NCBI RefSeq assembly: GCF_900099825.1
Contig: NZ_LT629693.1
Span: 4,475,001 to 4,539,000 of the forward strand
From: Bradyrhizobium ottawaense
Lineage (GTDB): Bacteria > Pseudomonadota > Alphaproteobacteria > Rhizobiales > Xanthobacteraceae
DNA length: 64,000 nt
Reading direction: 5' to 3'
The position numbers and the translations under genes are program-made. The notes beneath the pieces were generated by a model. It had not been told where the DNA came from and did no database searches. It saw only the letters and a program-made list of their open reading frames with translations. Positions 1 through 8,757 of this stretch are shown here, one piece after another; position 1 is the stretch's first letter, and every line of letters starts with the position of its first letter.

Positions 1-223
1 ATATCGACAAGCGACCTGCGAAAGCTCTGTCATGACAAAGACCATGCTCTGAGAGCCATGAGTTATCGCGATGGCCTTGCAGGTTATTGTGGCAGCATCC
101 AGGGACAGAAACCTGGTCCTCCCGGCGGATCAAGATGCCGGTGACATAACCACTGCGCGTCGGGCAATGCACCCAGGCGCCTCGGTTGCTTATTGCCCAA
201 CCGACCGGCGAGGGGGCTTCAAA

Positions 224-2212
224 ATGGTGGACGGCTCAGGCGAAAAAAGCAGAACCGTAGCGCGCGGATGCATTGCTGCAGGAGCATGTGTTCTGTGGCT
301 CCTCATTGGAGCTGTGGGAGACCAAGGATTATGTGGTGAAAGCGATCCCCTTGCCAGGGCTTTCGGTGCACCTGAGAAGGGACGTGAGCCGGCCTCCCTG
401 CAGGACGTATCCTTGGTTGCCGAGACGAGCGGAGAGCGAAAGCAGTCCCTTCAACAGCAAGAGCCGTGGGACAGAGGCGAAGCCCTTGCACGTGCGCTTA
501 CCTCGTCGCTCCGCGAGGAACTCGATGCGGTGCGGTCAGCGGCTGAAATGGCGAGGATCAAGCAAACACAGGCGCTCGATCGAGAGCGAGATCGGGCAGA
601 CACCCTCGCGCGCGAGCTCGACAAGATGCGGATCGTAGGCGTGGAAGCCGTGCAGGCCATCGAGGCGGAGATCAGGCAAAGGCAGGCGTTCGAACAGGAG
701 CGAGGCAGGGCGGACGCCCTCGAGCGGGAGCTTACCTCGCTCCGGGCCGAACTCGATGCAGCGCGAATCGTGCCTCCGGAAGCGGCGCAAGCCGCCGAGG
801 CGGAGATCAACCAAAGACAGGCGCGCGAACAGGCGCTTAAACAGGAGCGCGACAGGGCAGACACTCTTGCGCGTGAATTAACCTCGCTGCGGGCGGAGTT
901 CGATGCGGCGCGGACCGCGGGCGTCGATGCCGCGCAGGCCACCGACGCGAAGATCAAGCAAAGGCAGGCGCTCGAACAGACGCTTAAAGAGGAGCGCGAC
1001 AGGGCAGGCGCCCTTGCGCGCGAATTAACCTCGCTACGGGCGGAACTCGATACGGCGCGTGCCGCGAGCGTCGATGCCGCGCAAGCCGCTGACGCGAAGA
1101 TCAAGCAAAGGCAGGCGCTCGAACAGACGCTTAAAGAGGAGCGCAACAGGGCAGACACCCTTGCGCGCGAATTAACCTCGCTGCGGGCGGAGTTCGATGC
1201 GGCGCGGACCGCGGCACCGGAAGCATCGCAAGCCGCCGAGGCGGAGATCATGCAAAGGCAGGCGCTCGAACAGACGCTTAAACAGGAGCGCGACAGGGCA
1301 GACACCCTTGCGCGCGAACGCACCTCGCTGCGGGCGGAACTCGATACGGCGCGTGCCGCGGGCGTCGATGCCGCGCAAGCCGCTGCGGCAGCAAAGGTCG
1401 AACAAAAGCAGGCCCTTGATAGGGAGCGTGACAAGGCCGAGACGCTCGCCCGCGAACTTGCCTCGGCGCGCAAAGGGGTCGAGGAGCGCTCCGCGCTTCT
1501 CGCTGCCGCGTACGCTGAAGTCTTGCGGGCGACAGAGACAAACAGCGCCGTCGCGGGGCAGCAGCAACAGGCTCTGGCCAGTGAGCGCAGTCGTGCCGAC
1601 GGCCTGGCGCGCGAACTTGCTTCTGTCAGGAACGAACTCGAAGCCGGCAACCGACAGATCGCCGCCTTCAATGCTCCTCGTGCTCCGCAGTCAAGCGACT
1701 TGGCCGCAAATGGCTCGCAGGAGTCGAAGATCGGTTCCCCTCAGAGGGCGACCGTGGGAAGCGGGCGCTCACCAGAACGGATTTCCGGCGAAGCCGTCGC
1801 TTCGAGTTCTGAACGGTCGCCTGCTCCGGAATTGCCGCGCCCGGAGGCGCAGGTGACTGCTCGCGACGGCGCGCCGGGCTTGAAGCCGAAAGTCGCCACC
1901 GGGACAGAGCAATCTACGTCGGCGAGTGCCGCATCCCACTTCCTCCCGGACGAGCAGAGACTGCTCGCTCGGGCAAGCGCATTGCTTCGGCAAGCTGATA
2001 TCAGCGGTGCCCGCTCATTGCTGGAGCACGCGGTTGAGCGTGGCAGCGCGCGTGCTGCCTTTATGTTGGCCGAGACTTACGACGCGCGCGTGCTGCAATC
2101 GTGGGGCGCGCGCGGAATCTCCGGTGATCTGCCGAAGGCGCGCGAGCTGTATGCACGGGCGCAGGCGGGCGGCATCGAAGATGCGAAGGGGCGGATAGAA
2201 CGTTCCAAATAG
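224..2212 (+). CDS. Membrane-anchored coiled-coil protein with tandem 49-residue repeats and a Sel1-like C-terminus
   Basis: Function unknown. The frame is open from ATG 71, but I place the start at ATG 224 because AGGGGG at 211-216 sits 7 bases before it. The N-terminus then carries a single hydrophobic segment (about residues 14-32) that would act as anchor or signal. Residues of roughly 100-480 form a charged, Ala/Arg/Glu-rich coiled coil built from near-identical units that recur every 147 bp (for example at 814, 961, 1108 and 1255), which is 49 residues or exactly seven heptads. After a Ser/Pro-rich linker, the last 90 residues resemble Sel1/TPR helices (LLARASALLRQADISGARSL, then AFMLAETYD and ARELYARAQAGG). 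The next genes, on the same strand, encode exported proteins. A role in envelope organisation is possible but is inference. Confidence 0.8.
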   Translation: MVDGSGEKSRTVARGCIAAGACVLWLLIGAVGDQGLCGESDPLARAFGAPEKGREPASLQDVSLVAETSGERKQSLQQQEPWDRGEALARALTSSLREELDAVRSAAEMARIKQTQALDRERDRADTLARELDKMRIVGVEAVQAIEAEIRQRQAFEQERGRADALERELTSLRAELDAARIVPPEAAQAAEAEINQRQAREQALKQERDRADTLARELTSLRAEFDAARTAGVDAAQATDAKIKQRQALEQTLKEERDRAGALARELTSLRAELDTARAASVDAAQAADAKIKQRQALEQTLKEERNRADTLARELTSLRAEFDAARTAAPEASQAAEAEIMQRQALEQTLKQERDRADTLARERTSLRAELDTARAAGVDAAQAAAAAKVEQKQALDRERDKAETLARELASARKGVEERSALLAAAYAEVLRATETNSAVAGQQQQALASERSRADGLARELASVRNELEAGNRQIAAFNAPRAPQSSDLAANGSQESKIGSPQRATVGSGRSPERISGEAVASSSERSPAPELPRPEAQVTARDGAPGLKPKVATGTEQSTSASAASHFLPDEQRLLARASALLRQADISGARSLLEHAVERGSARAAFMLAETYDARVLQSWGARGISGDLPKARELYARAQAGGIEDAKGRIERSK

Positions 2213-2268
2213 CGATCAGATCGTGGCCCGGCGACCGGACGCTAGTCCGCGGAAGGATGGAGGTATCC

Positions 2269-3303
2269 ATGTCGTTCATGAAGCTTTCTACGGTAGCAAT
2301 GGCCACGATGACCTTGGCCGTACTCGGCCTGCAGTTGTCGGCCAATGCTCGATCCCGCCCGGCCCGTGAGACGCCGGCGGCAGCAGCGGCGAGTCAGGCT
2401 GACATAATGGCGAGAGAACGCATCAATGCATGGACCGTCGGTCTCGCCGGTGGGTTCATCGAAGGTGCTCCGCTTCGTCTCGCGGCAGAGATTGCCCGTG
2501 TCGTGAATGAGCAGGACAAGCTTCACGTCATCCCGATCGTGACGCAAGGTGCAACCGAAAATGTCAACTCGCTGCTATATCTCAAGGGTGTTGATGCGGC
2601 CATCATCAACACCGATGTACTTGACGAGTACAAGGCTCAGGTGCCGTTCATCGAACGGCGGCTTGTCTACATTCTGAACCTCTTTCCATCCGAATTGCAC
2701 ATTTTCGTTCGACCCGAGGTCCGGTCGCTCGAGGACCTCAGGGGCAAAAAGGTCAACTTCAACACGCAAGGCACGGCAGCCGCCTATTCCGGTCCACTGA
2801 TCTTCAGCCGCTTGGGGCTAAATGTGGACAAGATGTTCATTCCGCACCAGGTGGCATTGGAGCAAATGAAGCGTGGAGAAGTCTCGGCCGTCGTATTTGT
2901 GACGTCGAAGCCGGTTGACGCTTTTCTGAAGGGGCGCTGGGAGCCGGGTTTCAAGTTTCTTGCCGTCGAATACGACGCCAAATTCGAGGACTACTATCTT
3001 CCGTCATCGATCGAGGCGACGGATTATCCGAGTCTGGTACCGAAAGGTGAGCGGATCGCAACGCTCGCCGTCCCCACCATCCTTGCCGCCTACAACTGGC
3101 CTGAACAGTCCGACCGATACCAGCGCGTGGCGCGCTTCGTAGATTACCTGTTCGGTCGCCTCGACAGATTGCAGTCCGCCGGCTTCGATCCGAAGTGGAA
3201 GGAAGTCAACCTGCGCGCCAACGTGCCGAGTCTCGGGCGGTTCCGGCCGGCGCAGGAATGGCTTGATCGTCCGCAATCCGTAACTGCTGGGCGGTCACCG
3301 TGA
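2269..3303 (+). CDS. TAXI-type TRAP solute-binding protein
   Basis: Periplasmic binding protein of the TAXI (TRAP-associated extracytoplasmic immunogenic) family. ATGGAGG at 2257-2263 is a strong ribosome binding site for ATG 2269, so the ATG at 2257 is probably part of that site and not the start. Residues 1-27 are a typical signal peptide ending near ANA. The family pattern is visible: a TVGLAGG-like segment near the mature N-terminus, then IPIVTQGATENVNSLL and the VDAAIINTDVLDEYK region that lines the ligand site, then LRGKKVNFNTQGTAA. No TRAP membrane subunit (the usual fused DctQM partner) is in the window, so the protein is an orphan or works with a distant permease. Its stop overlaps the GTG of the next gene, so the two are probably co-translated. 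Ligand unknown. Confidence 0.82.
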   Translation: MSFMKLSTVAMATMTLAVLGLQLSANARSRPARETPAAAAASQADIMARERINAWTVGLAGGFIEGAPLRLAAEIARVVNEQDKLHVIPIVTQGATENVNSLLYLKGVDAAIINTDVLDEYKAQVPFIERRLVYILNLFPSELHIFVRPEVRSLEDLRGKKVNFNTQGTAAAYSGPLIFSRLGLNVDKMFIPHQVALEQMKRGEVSAVVFVTSKPVDAFLKGRWEPGFKFLAVEYDAKFEDYYLPSSIEATDYPSLVPKGERIATLAVPTILAAYNWPEQSDRYQRVARFVDYLFGRLDRLQSAGFDPKWKEVNLRANVPSLGRFRPAQEWLDRPQSVTAGRSP

Positions 3304-3914
3304 AGGGCGTGGCTGCCCTCGCGGTGACGCTGCTCTCAAGCCTGACCCAGGTGGTGTGCGTTCAAGCCGGTGATGCCGTCGACCGCCTGAAGGCGTGCTC
3401 ACAGTTTGAGGGCATGGCGCGGTTGAAGTGCGTCGACGAGCTCTTTCAGGAGATGGCACCTGAACCCGCCCCGGCTCAAGGGCCGAACTGGATCATCAGC
3501 GAGACGACCTCTCCTGTGGACTATAGGCCGCAGATCGCAGCGCTGACGACGACAGGTGCAACGTCGCAAGACGCTCCGTCTTCACTCGGCATTCATTGTC
3601 GCGCCGGTCGCACGGAGTTGATCATCTCCACGACGGGTTCCTGGAAACAGGCCTCGGATGCGGAAATGAAAGTCGCTTACGCAATCAACGAAGAGCCGCC
3701 TGTCGAACGGCGCTGGAGACTCACGGAGGCGGGGAGAAGTCTGGTCTTTCAGGGCGACGTCGTTGGCTTGCTCCGCTCAATGCCGGATGGCGGCCGGATT
3801 CTCGTTAGAGTGTTAGCTGGAAAATCTCCGCCATCCGAAGGCACGTTCAAATTGGCTGGCCTGGATGCCGTCCGGCGCAAGATCGGGACGGCATGCAATT
3901 GGCCTCAGCCCTGA
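3300..3914 (+). CDS. Secreted VasI/TagO-like protein
   Basis: A 204-residue protein starting at GTG 3300, overlapping the previous stop (GTGA). Residues 1-24 form a signal peptide. The mature part begins with a Cys-containing segment (LKACSQFEGMARLKCVDELF), followed by a WIISETTSPVDYRP stretch, LGIHCRAGRTELIIS, and a C-terminal strand-rich region ending in CNWP. This order (N-terminal Cys pair, W-x-x-S/D motif, L-x-I-x-C-x-x-x-x-T-E-L) matches the VasI/TagO family described as type VI secretion-associated, but no T6SS gene is present here. The translational coupling to a TAXI binding protein suggests another envelope role. Family placement is by motif memory only. Confidence 0.65.
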   Translation: MKGVAALAVTLLSSLTQVVCVQAGDAVDRLKACSQFEGMARLKCVDELFQEMAPEPAPAQGPNWIISETTSPVDYRPQIAALTTTGATSQDAPSSLGIHCRAGRTELIISTTGSWKQASDAEMKVAYAINEEPPVERRWRLTEAGRSLVFQGDVVGLLRSMPDGGRILVRVLAGKSPPSEGTFKLAGLDAVRRKIGTACNWPQP

Positions 3915-4240
3915 TCAACCCATCGCGATCTGCAGCGCGCCGAAAACCCGGCGCCAGCGTTCACTTCCACCCGATCGCGCCACCGTCTGGGCGTCCAAGT
4001 CGCGGCTCGCAAGAAGACTACCAAGCATGCGCCCGACATGGTCGACCGGCGACCAGCCGGAAGGAGTCGTTGAGGGGCCTGCGCTTGCTATCGCGGCACG
4101 CTTTTCGGTATTTCGCTCGCCTTTGCGTGATCGGTTAACCCGACCGGGAACCTTGCGGACGCGGATCGATTCGGACTACGAGTCGTTTTCGTCCTGCAGT
4201 TCGAATCCGCCACCCTCTCAAACAATATCGCCGGTAAACC
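3915..4240. other. Gene-free spacer
   Basis: About 325 bases between the VasI-like gene and the M29 aminopeptidase. Open frames crossing this stretch have Arg/Pro/Ser-rich translations without recognisable domains. No tRNA, terminator hairpin with a T-run or strong repeat was seen. It presumably holds the promoter of the downstream gene. Confidence 0.5.
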
Positions 4241-5497
4241 ATGACCGCACACCAACGCAACCTTTCCGCCTCGATCGATCCCGTCAAACTCGACCGCCTC
4301 GCCGAGGTCGCCGTCAAGGTCGGCCTGCAATTGCAGCCGGGCCAGGACCTGCTGTTGACTGCGCCTTCGGTCGCGCTGCCACTGGTGCGCCGGATCGCCG
4401 AACATGCCTACAAGGCCGGTGCCGGTATCGTGACCCCGTTCCTCTCGGACGAGGAGATCACGCTGTCGCGCTACCGCTACGCCCACGACAACAGCTTCGA
4501 TCGCGCCGCCGGCTGGCTCTACGAGGGCATGGCGAAGGCGTTCGGCGCCAATACCGCGCGGCTCGCCATCGTCGGCGACAATCCGATGCTGCTGTCGGGC
4601 GAGGATCCGGCGAAAGTCGCGCGCGCCAGCAAGGCCAATTCGATGGCCTATCAGCCGGCGCTGGAAAAAATCGTCAATTTCGAAACCAACTGGAACATCA
4701 TCGCCTATCCGAGCCCAGCCTGGGCAAAACAGGTCTTCCCGGACGTGCCGGAAGATGTCGCGGTGGCGAAGCTGGCCGATGCGATCTTCGCGGCCTCGCG
4801 CGTCGACAAGGATGGCGCGGTGGCGAACTGGGAGAAGCACAACGCGGTGCTGCGCGAGCGCACCAACTGGCTCAACGGCCAGCGCTTCCATGCGCTGAAA
4901 TATTCGGGTCCGGGCACCGATCTCACCATTGGATTGGCCGACGGCCATGAATGGGAAGGCGGCGCCTCGACCGCCAAGAACGGCATCACCTGCAACGCCA
5001 ATATTCCGACCGAGGAAGTCTTCACCACGCCGCATTGCCGGCGCGTCAGCGGGCACGTCGTCTCATCCAAGCCGCTGTCCTATCAGGGCACTCTGATCGA
5101 CAACATCTCGGTGCGGTTCGAGGAAGGCCGCATCGTCGAGGCCAGGGCCTCGCGCGGCGAGGAAGTGCTGAAGAAGGTTCTGGACACCGACGAGGGTGCG
5201 TCGCGCCTCGGCGAAGTGGCGCTGGTGCCGCATTCGTCGCCGATCTCGAAAAGCGGGCTGCTGTTCTTCAACACGCTGTTCGACGAGAATGCGGCCTCGC
5301 ATATCGCGCTCGGCCAGTGTTACTCGAAATGCTTCATCGACGGCGGCAACCTGACGCCCGAGCAGATCGCAGCCCAGGGTGGCAACAAGAGCCTGATTCA
5401 CATCGACTGGATGATCGGCTCGGCCGAAACCGACATCGACGGCATCCATGCCGATGGCCGCGTCGTCCCGGTGTTCCGCAAGGGCGAGTGGGCGTAG
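4241..5497 (+). CDS. M29-family metallo-aminopeptidase
   Basis: A 418-residue cytosolic aminopeptidase of family M29 (AmpS/PepS/aminopeptidase T type), which removes N-terminal residues from peptides using two metal ions. Family hallmarks are visible: LKYSGPGTDLTIGLADGHEW near the middle, the NIPTEEVFTTP motif, EVALVPHSSPISKSGLLFFN followed by TLFDENAASHIALG, and the C-terminal HIDWMIGSAETDIDG. The conserved Glu, His and Asp metal ligands in these motifs are present and the length is normal. Transcription appears monocistronic and meets the convergent amidohydrolase at a strong hairpin (5585-5609). Peptide turnover is the expected role. Confidence 0.93.
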   Translation: MTAHQRNLSASIDPVKLDRLAEVAVKVGLQLQPGQDLLLTAPSVALPLVRRIAEHAYKAGAGIVTPFLSDEEITLSRYRYAHDNSFDRAAGWLYEGMAKAFGANTARLAIVGDNPMLLSGEDPAKVARASKANSMAYQPALEKIVNFETNWNIIAYPSPAWAKQVFPDVPEDVAVAKLADAIFAASRVDKDGAVANWEKHNAVLRERTNWLNGQRFHALKYSGPGTDLTIGLADGHEWEGGASTAKNGITCNANIPTEEVFTTPHCRRVSGHVVSSKPLSYQGTLIDNISVRFEEGRIVEARASRGEEVLKKVLDTDEGASRLGEVALVPHSSPISKSGLLFFNTLFDENAASHIALGQCYSKCFIDGGNLTPEQIAAQGGNKSLIHIDWMIGSAETDIDGIHADGRVVPVFRKGEWA

Positions 5498-5584
5498 CGA
5501 TAGCGTTTTCGAGCGAAGCATGCCCTCGGACTTGATCCGTGGGTGGACGCCGGTTCGCGTCAAGAAAACGCGTCAAAAATAAGT

Positions 5585-5609
5585 AGAGCCCGGTTCTGAA
5601 CCGGGCTCT
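5585..5609. terminator. Bidirectional terminator hairpin
   Basis: A perfect 11-bp stem (AGAGCCCGGTT / AACCGGGCTCT) with a CTG loop between two convergent genes. Read on the minus strand it is followed by a T-rich stretch, so it fits best as the terminator of the amidohydrolase at 5630-6679. It can also stop readthrough from the aminopeptidase. Confidence 0.8.
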
Positions 5610-5629
5610 TGCGCCCACCGCCGTCGCGA

Positions 5630-6679
5630 TCAATCGAACTTCAGTTTATAGAAGTCGGTCGCGGTCTTCGAGAACAGCGCGGTCTTTTCAGCCTCGCTGT
5701 ATTGCGCGCTGAGCCGCTTGAAGGCGTTGAAGATCACCGGATAGCTGCACTGGCCCTTGTCGGGCGGAAAGTTGCTCTCGAACATGCAACGGTTGGGCCC
5801 GAAGGCCTCGATGCAAGTCTCGATATAGGGACGCCACGCGGCGGCGGCTTCTTCCGAAGACGGCGGCTTTGGCCGCAGATGAAAGTCGTAGCCGAGCAGG
5901 CACATTGCGAGCCCGCCGAGCTTGACGACGACATTCTGGCATTTGGCGATTTCCTGGATCGAGGCTTTCCAGACCGGGAACGTCTCCTCGCGCTTGCCGG
6001 CGAAGCGGCCGAGGCCAACCGGACCGCCGCAATGGTCGAGCACGATTTTGGTGTCAGGAAAGGCGCGGGCGAGATCGGTGAGTTCGCCGATCTGCGGATG
6101 AAACAGCCAGGCATCGAAGCTGAGGCCGAGCGGCGCGAGGCAAGCAAAGCCCTTGCGGAAGACAGGATCCAGCAGCAGGCCTTGCGGCCGCGTCGCGTAC
6201 ATGCCGGCGACGTTGGGATCCGCGTCCCAGGCCGAGGAATGCCGGATGCCGCGAAAGCGGCCGTTGCCGGCGACGATTTCCGCCTCCAGCACCGGCCGGG
6301 CTGCTTCGCCGAGCAAAAGATTGACGTGGCTGACGATCCCGGCGCAGAGCGCGGCCTTGCCATAGCCGCCGCTGGCCGCCATCGCCGCGACGCCGTTGGC
6401 GAACTCGACCTCGCCGACGGGGCGAAACGCTTCCGGTCCGTTGGCGCGGTACATCGAACGGCAATCGACATAGACGGTCGCGACGACGTTATGGCCGGAG
6501 GCGACATCATCAGCCATCTCCTCGATCATGTAGTGCAGCCCGCCGCGGTGCCAGAGATGGTGATGCGGATCGACGATCGGGCGCGCCGGGTCGATGATTT
6601 CCTCGGTGTGCAGCGCAAGCCAGTCTTCGCGCGGATCGGCATAGAGCCCGCTCTTGGCGGCGGCTGCAGTACTGGTCAT
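5630..6679 (-). CDS. Amidohydrolase (2-pyrone-4,6-dicarboxylate lactonase-like)
   Basis: A 349-residue metal-dependent hydrolase of the amidohydrolase-2 family. The start is set at ATG 6679, preceded by GGGAG (minus strand); the frame stays open upstream only because it runs through a dispersed repeat. The N-terminal metal motif is intact (IVDPHHHLWH). It is followed by a central IVLDHCGGP, typical of lactonase-like amidohydrolases, and by a C-terminal CMFESNFPPDK segment that corresponds to the conserved 'SNFP' metal/acid motif. Substrate is unknown; members of this family open lactones or hydrolyse cyclic and aromatic-derived esters. It shares no operon with the two amidohydrolases at 58-60 kb and differs from them in having the full HxH motif. 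Confidence 0.88.
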   Translation of the reverse strand: MTSTAAAAKSGLYADPREDWLALHTEEIIDPARPIVDPHHHLWHRGGLHYMIEEMADDVASGHNVVATVYVDCRSMYRANGPEAFRPVGEVEFANGVAAMAASGGYGKAALCAGIVSHVNLLLGEAARPVLEAEIVAGNGRFRGIRHSSAWDADPNVAGMYATRPQGLLLDPVFRKGFACLAPLGLSFDAWLFHPQIGELTDLARAFPDTKIVLDHCGGPVGLGRFAGKREETFPVWKASIQEIAKCQNVVVKLGGLAMCLLGYDFHLRPKPPSSEEAAAAWRPYIETCIEAFGPNRCMFESNFPPDKGQCSYPVIFNAFKRLSAQYSEAEKTALFSKTATDFYKLKFD

Positions 6680-6714
6680 CGTTTCACTCCCTGAGTTTTC
6701 GGTTTTGTTGTTTT

Positions 6715-6798
6715 CGTCATTGCGAGCGCAAGCAAAGCAATCCATGGAGCAGCAAAGCAAGAATGGATTGCTTCGTCGCTTCGCTCCTCGCAATGACG
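6715..6798. repeat. Dispersed palindromic repeat element
   Basis: Outer arms CGTCATTGCGAG (6715-6726) and CTCGCAATGACG (6787-6798) are perfect inverted repeats, and inner arms AAGCAATCCAT and ATGGATTGCTT pair as well. This is the style of short intergenic palindromes scattered through Bradyrhizobium genomes. It lies directly upstream of the amidohydrolase start. Confidence 0.75.
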
Positions 6799-6823
6799 AT
6801 GTTAGTTTCCTGTATGTTTTATC

Positions 6824-7639
6824 TCAAACCCCATCCAGAATGATTACCGTCGGCGTCGCCGGCAGCGTCTCCCTTGAAATCTTCAGCGTCCGCTCGCTGC
6901 GCTGGTCGATCTGAAACTGCTGGCCGATCAGGCGCATGAATTCGTCGAGCGGGGTGGCGAAGCGGTGCATCGGCAGCACCACGGAAGCGCGCAGGCGTTT
7001 GGTGATCTCGGAAACGCCGTCGAGCGACATCGTGTAGGTGCCGTCGATCGGTACCATCACGATGTCGAGCCGGCCGATCGCCGCGAAATGGGTCTCGTCG
7101 AGCTTGTGGTGCAGATGCCCGAGATGGCCGATGCAGAGGCCGGCGACCTCGAAGATGAAGATCGAGTTGCCGTCCTTGATCATCTCGCCGCCGGCGCCTT
7201 CGCCCCAGTAACGGCGAATATCCGTCGTGACGTTGCGGATATAGACGTCGCCGACGCGCAAACCGACATGCGCCGGCTGGCCGTCCTCGCCCCAGCCGTG
7301 CAGCACATGCTCGATCTTCGGATCCGGAAACAAAGTGTAGTGCGTCGAGTGCGCCCGGTTCATGGTGACGACATCGGGCAGCCGGCCGGTCCGGTAGGCA
7401 CCGTTGAAATCGGTCGCGATCCGCACACCGCCGGGCGTGTCGATGTAATAGGTGGAATGGCCCACATAGGTGATCGCGACCTCTTCCGGTTTGGCGGCGA
7501 CACGGCGAAGGCCGACCGGGATCGCGCGGGGCGGCGCGTTGGCCATCGCCAGGCATTCGCTGCGCAGCGGCTCCGCGGCGGCGGCAGGCGTAATCAGCCA
7601 GCCCAGAAAGACGGTGGCGGCAACAAGGGATCGCAGCAT
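6824..7639 (-). CDS. Exported metallo-beta-lactamase-fold protein with altered metal motif
   Basis: A 271-residue protein with an N-terminal signal peptide (LVAATVFLGWLITPAAAAEP). It has the UlaG-like opening TYVGHSTYYIDTPGGVRIATD, and later GHLGHLHHKLDETHF and VVLPMHRF, which correspond to downstream His positions of the fold. Where the canonical HxHxDH motif is expected, the sequence reads RAHSTH, so the first His is replaced by Arg and the Asp by Thr. The protein may therefore bind metal differently or not at all. It lies head-to-head with the alpha/beta hydrolases at 7.8 kb. The start is supported by a well-formed signal peptide. Substrate unknown. Confidence 0.75.
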   Translation of the reverse strand: MLRSLVAATVFLGWLITPAAAAEPLRSECLAMANAPPRAIPVGLRRVAAKPEEVAITYVGHSTYYIDTPGGVRIATDFNGAYRTGRLPDVVTMNRAHSTHYTLFPDPKIEHVLHGWGEDGQPAHVGLRVGDVYIRNVTTDIRRYWGEGAGGEMIKDGNSIFIFEVAGLCIGHLGHLHHKLDETHFAAIGRLDIVMVPIDGTYTMSLDGVSEITKRLRASVVLPMHRFATPLDEFMRLIGQQFQIDQRSERTLKISRETLPATPTVIILDGV

Positions 7640-7815
7640 GGCAAGACCTGTCGGCGGCAGCAGCCGCTGACGGCACTGTATCGCCCAATTCGAGAGACGT
7701 CATGATGACAAACGCGCGCGGCTGCGCAGCGGATTTGCTTCATCAAAGGAGCGCAATGCCGTAGTGTGGAATACGCCCCCGGAATTCGCCCTGAAGTTTG
7801 CCTTGGGAGTTCATC

Positions 7816-8754
7816 GTGACTGAAAATGCCCCCGCACCGCGCGCGCCTTCCTCGAAACGGCTGGAACCGCTGCGCACCGTCGATGCCGGCGTGCTCAACA
7901 TTGCCTATTACGAGGCGGGGCCCGCGGATGGCCCGGCCGTGATGCTGATGCACGGCTTTCCCTACGATATTCACTCTTATGTCGACGTCGCGCCGCAACT
8001 AGCGGCTCAGGGCTGCCGCGTCATCGTTCCCTATTTGCGCGGCTATGGGCCAACAAAATTTCTCAATCCGGCGACGCCACGCTCGGGCGAGCAGGCGGCC
8101 ATGGGCGCCGACATGATGGCGCTGATGGATGTGCTTCGCATCAAGCGCGCGGTGTTTGCCGGTTACGACTGGGGCGGCCGCGCGGCCTGCGTCGGCGCGG
8201 CGTTGTGGCCGGAACGCTGCATCGGTCTCGTCTGCGTCAACAGCTACCTGATCCAGGATATTGCGCGGGCCATGGTGCCGGCGCGGCCGGAGCGCGAGGT
8301 TCCGCTGTGGTACCAGTATTACTTTCAACTGGAGCGCGGCCGGGCAGGGCTTGCGGCCAACCGGCGTGGAATTGCAAAAATATTGTGGGAGCAGTGGTCG
8401 CCGAACTGGCCGTTCGACGACGTCTGCCTGGAACGGACCGCGGTCGCGCACGACAATCCTGACTATGTCGACGTGGTGATCCACAGCTATCGGCACCGCT
8501 TTGGCCTCGCCGACGGCGATCCGCGCTATGCCGATATCCAGCAGCGGCTGGCCGCGTTGCCGCCGATCACGGTGCCGGCGATCACGCTGGATGGCGACGG
8601 CGATGGCGTGAGCCCGGCCACCGACGGCCGATCCAGCGCGACGAGATTCACCGGCCGCCGCGTCCATCGCGTTGTGCCGCGCGCCGGACATAACCTGCCG
8701 CAGGAAGAACCGGAAGCGTTTGCCGCGGCGGTCATGGAGCTGATCAAGGGCTGA
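7816..8754 (+). CDS. Alpha/beta hydrolase, epoxide hydrolase/haloalkane dehalogenase type (copy 1)
   Basis: A 312-residue cytosolic alpha/beta hydrolase. The start is GTG 7816, with GGGAG at 7805-7809. The oxyanion-hole motif HGFPYDIHSY, the nucleophile elbow GYDWGG (Asp118) and the C-terminal catalytic His (GAGHNLPQ-type segment RAGHNLPQEEPEAF, His292) are all present. The Asp nucleophile points to the epoxide hydrolase/haloalkane dehalogenase branch and not to Ser esterases. The next gene is a close paralogue, three bases downstream, so the pair arose by tandem duplication and is probably one transcript. Substrate cannot be read from the sequence. Confidence 0.88.
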   Translation: MTENAPAPRAPSSKRLEPLRTVDAGVLNIAYYEAGPADGPAVMLMHGFPYDIHSYVDVAPQLAAQGCRVIVPYLRGYGPTKFLNPATPRSGEQAAMGADMMALMDVLRIKRAVFAGYDWGGRAACVGAALWPERCIGLVCVNSYLIQDIARAMVPARPEREVPLWYQYYFQLERGRAGLAANRRGIAKILWEQWSPNWPFDDVCLERTAVAHDNPDYVDVVIHSYRHRFGLADGDPRYADIQQRLAALPPITVPAITLDGDGDGVSPATDGRSSATRFTGRRVHRVVPRAGHNLPQEEPEAFAAAVMELIKG

Positions 8755-8757
8755 GCG

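Noticed and set aside
451..1671. Minus-strand 406-codon frame opposite the coiled-coil gene
   Set aside because: Ser/Ala/Arg-rich antisense of the 49-residue repeats, without a domain or ribosome site.
3300..3914. Evidence for a type VI secretion system
   Set aside because: Only one VasI-like gene is present; none of the core T6SS genes (tssB, tssC, hcp, vgrG, clpV) occurs in the window.
3865..4950. Plus-strand 361-codon frame overlapping the aminopeptidase
   Set aside because: The M29 motifs are in another frame over most of its length, and this translation is Arg/Gly-rich with no domain.
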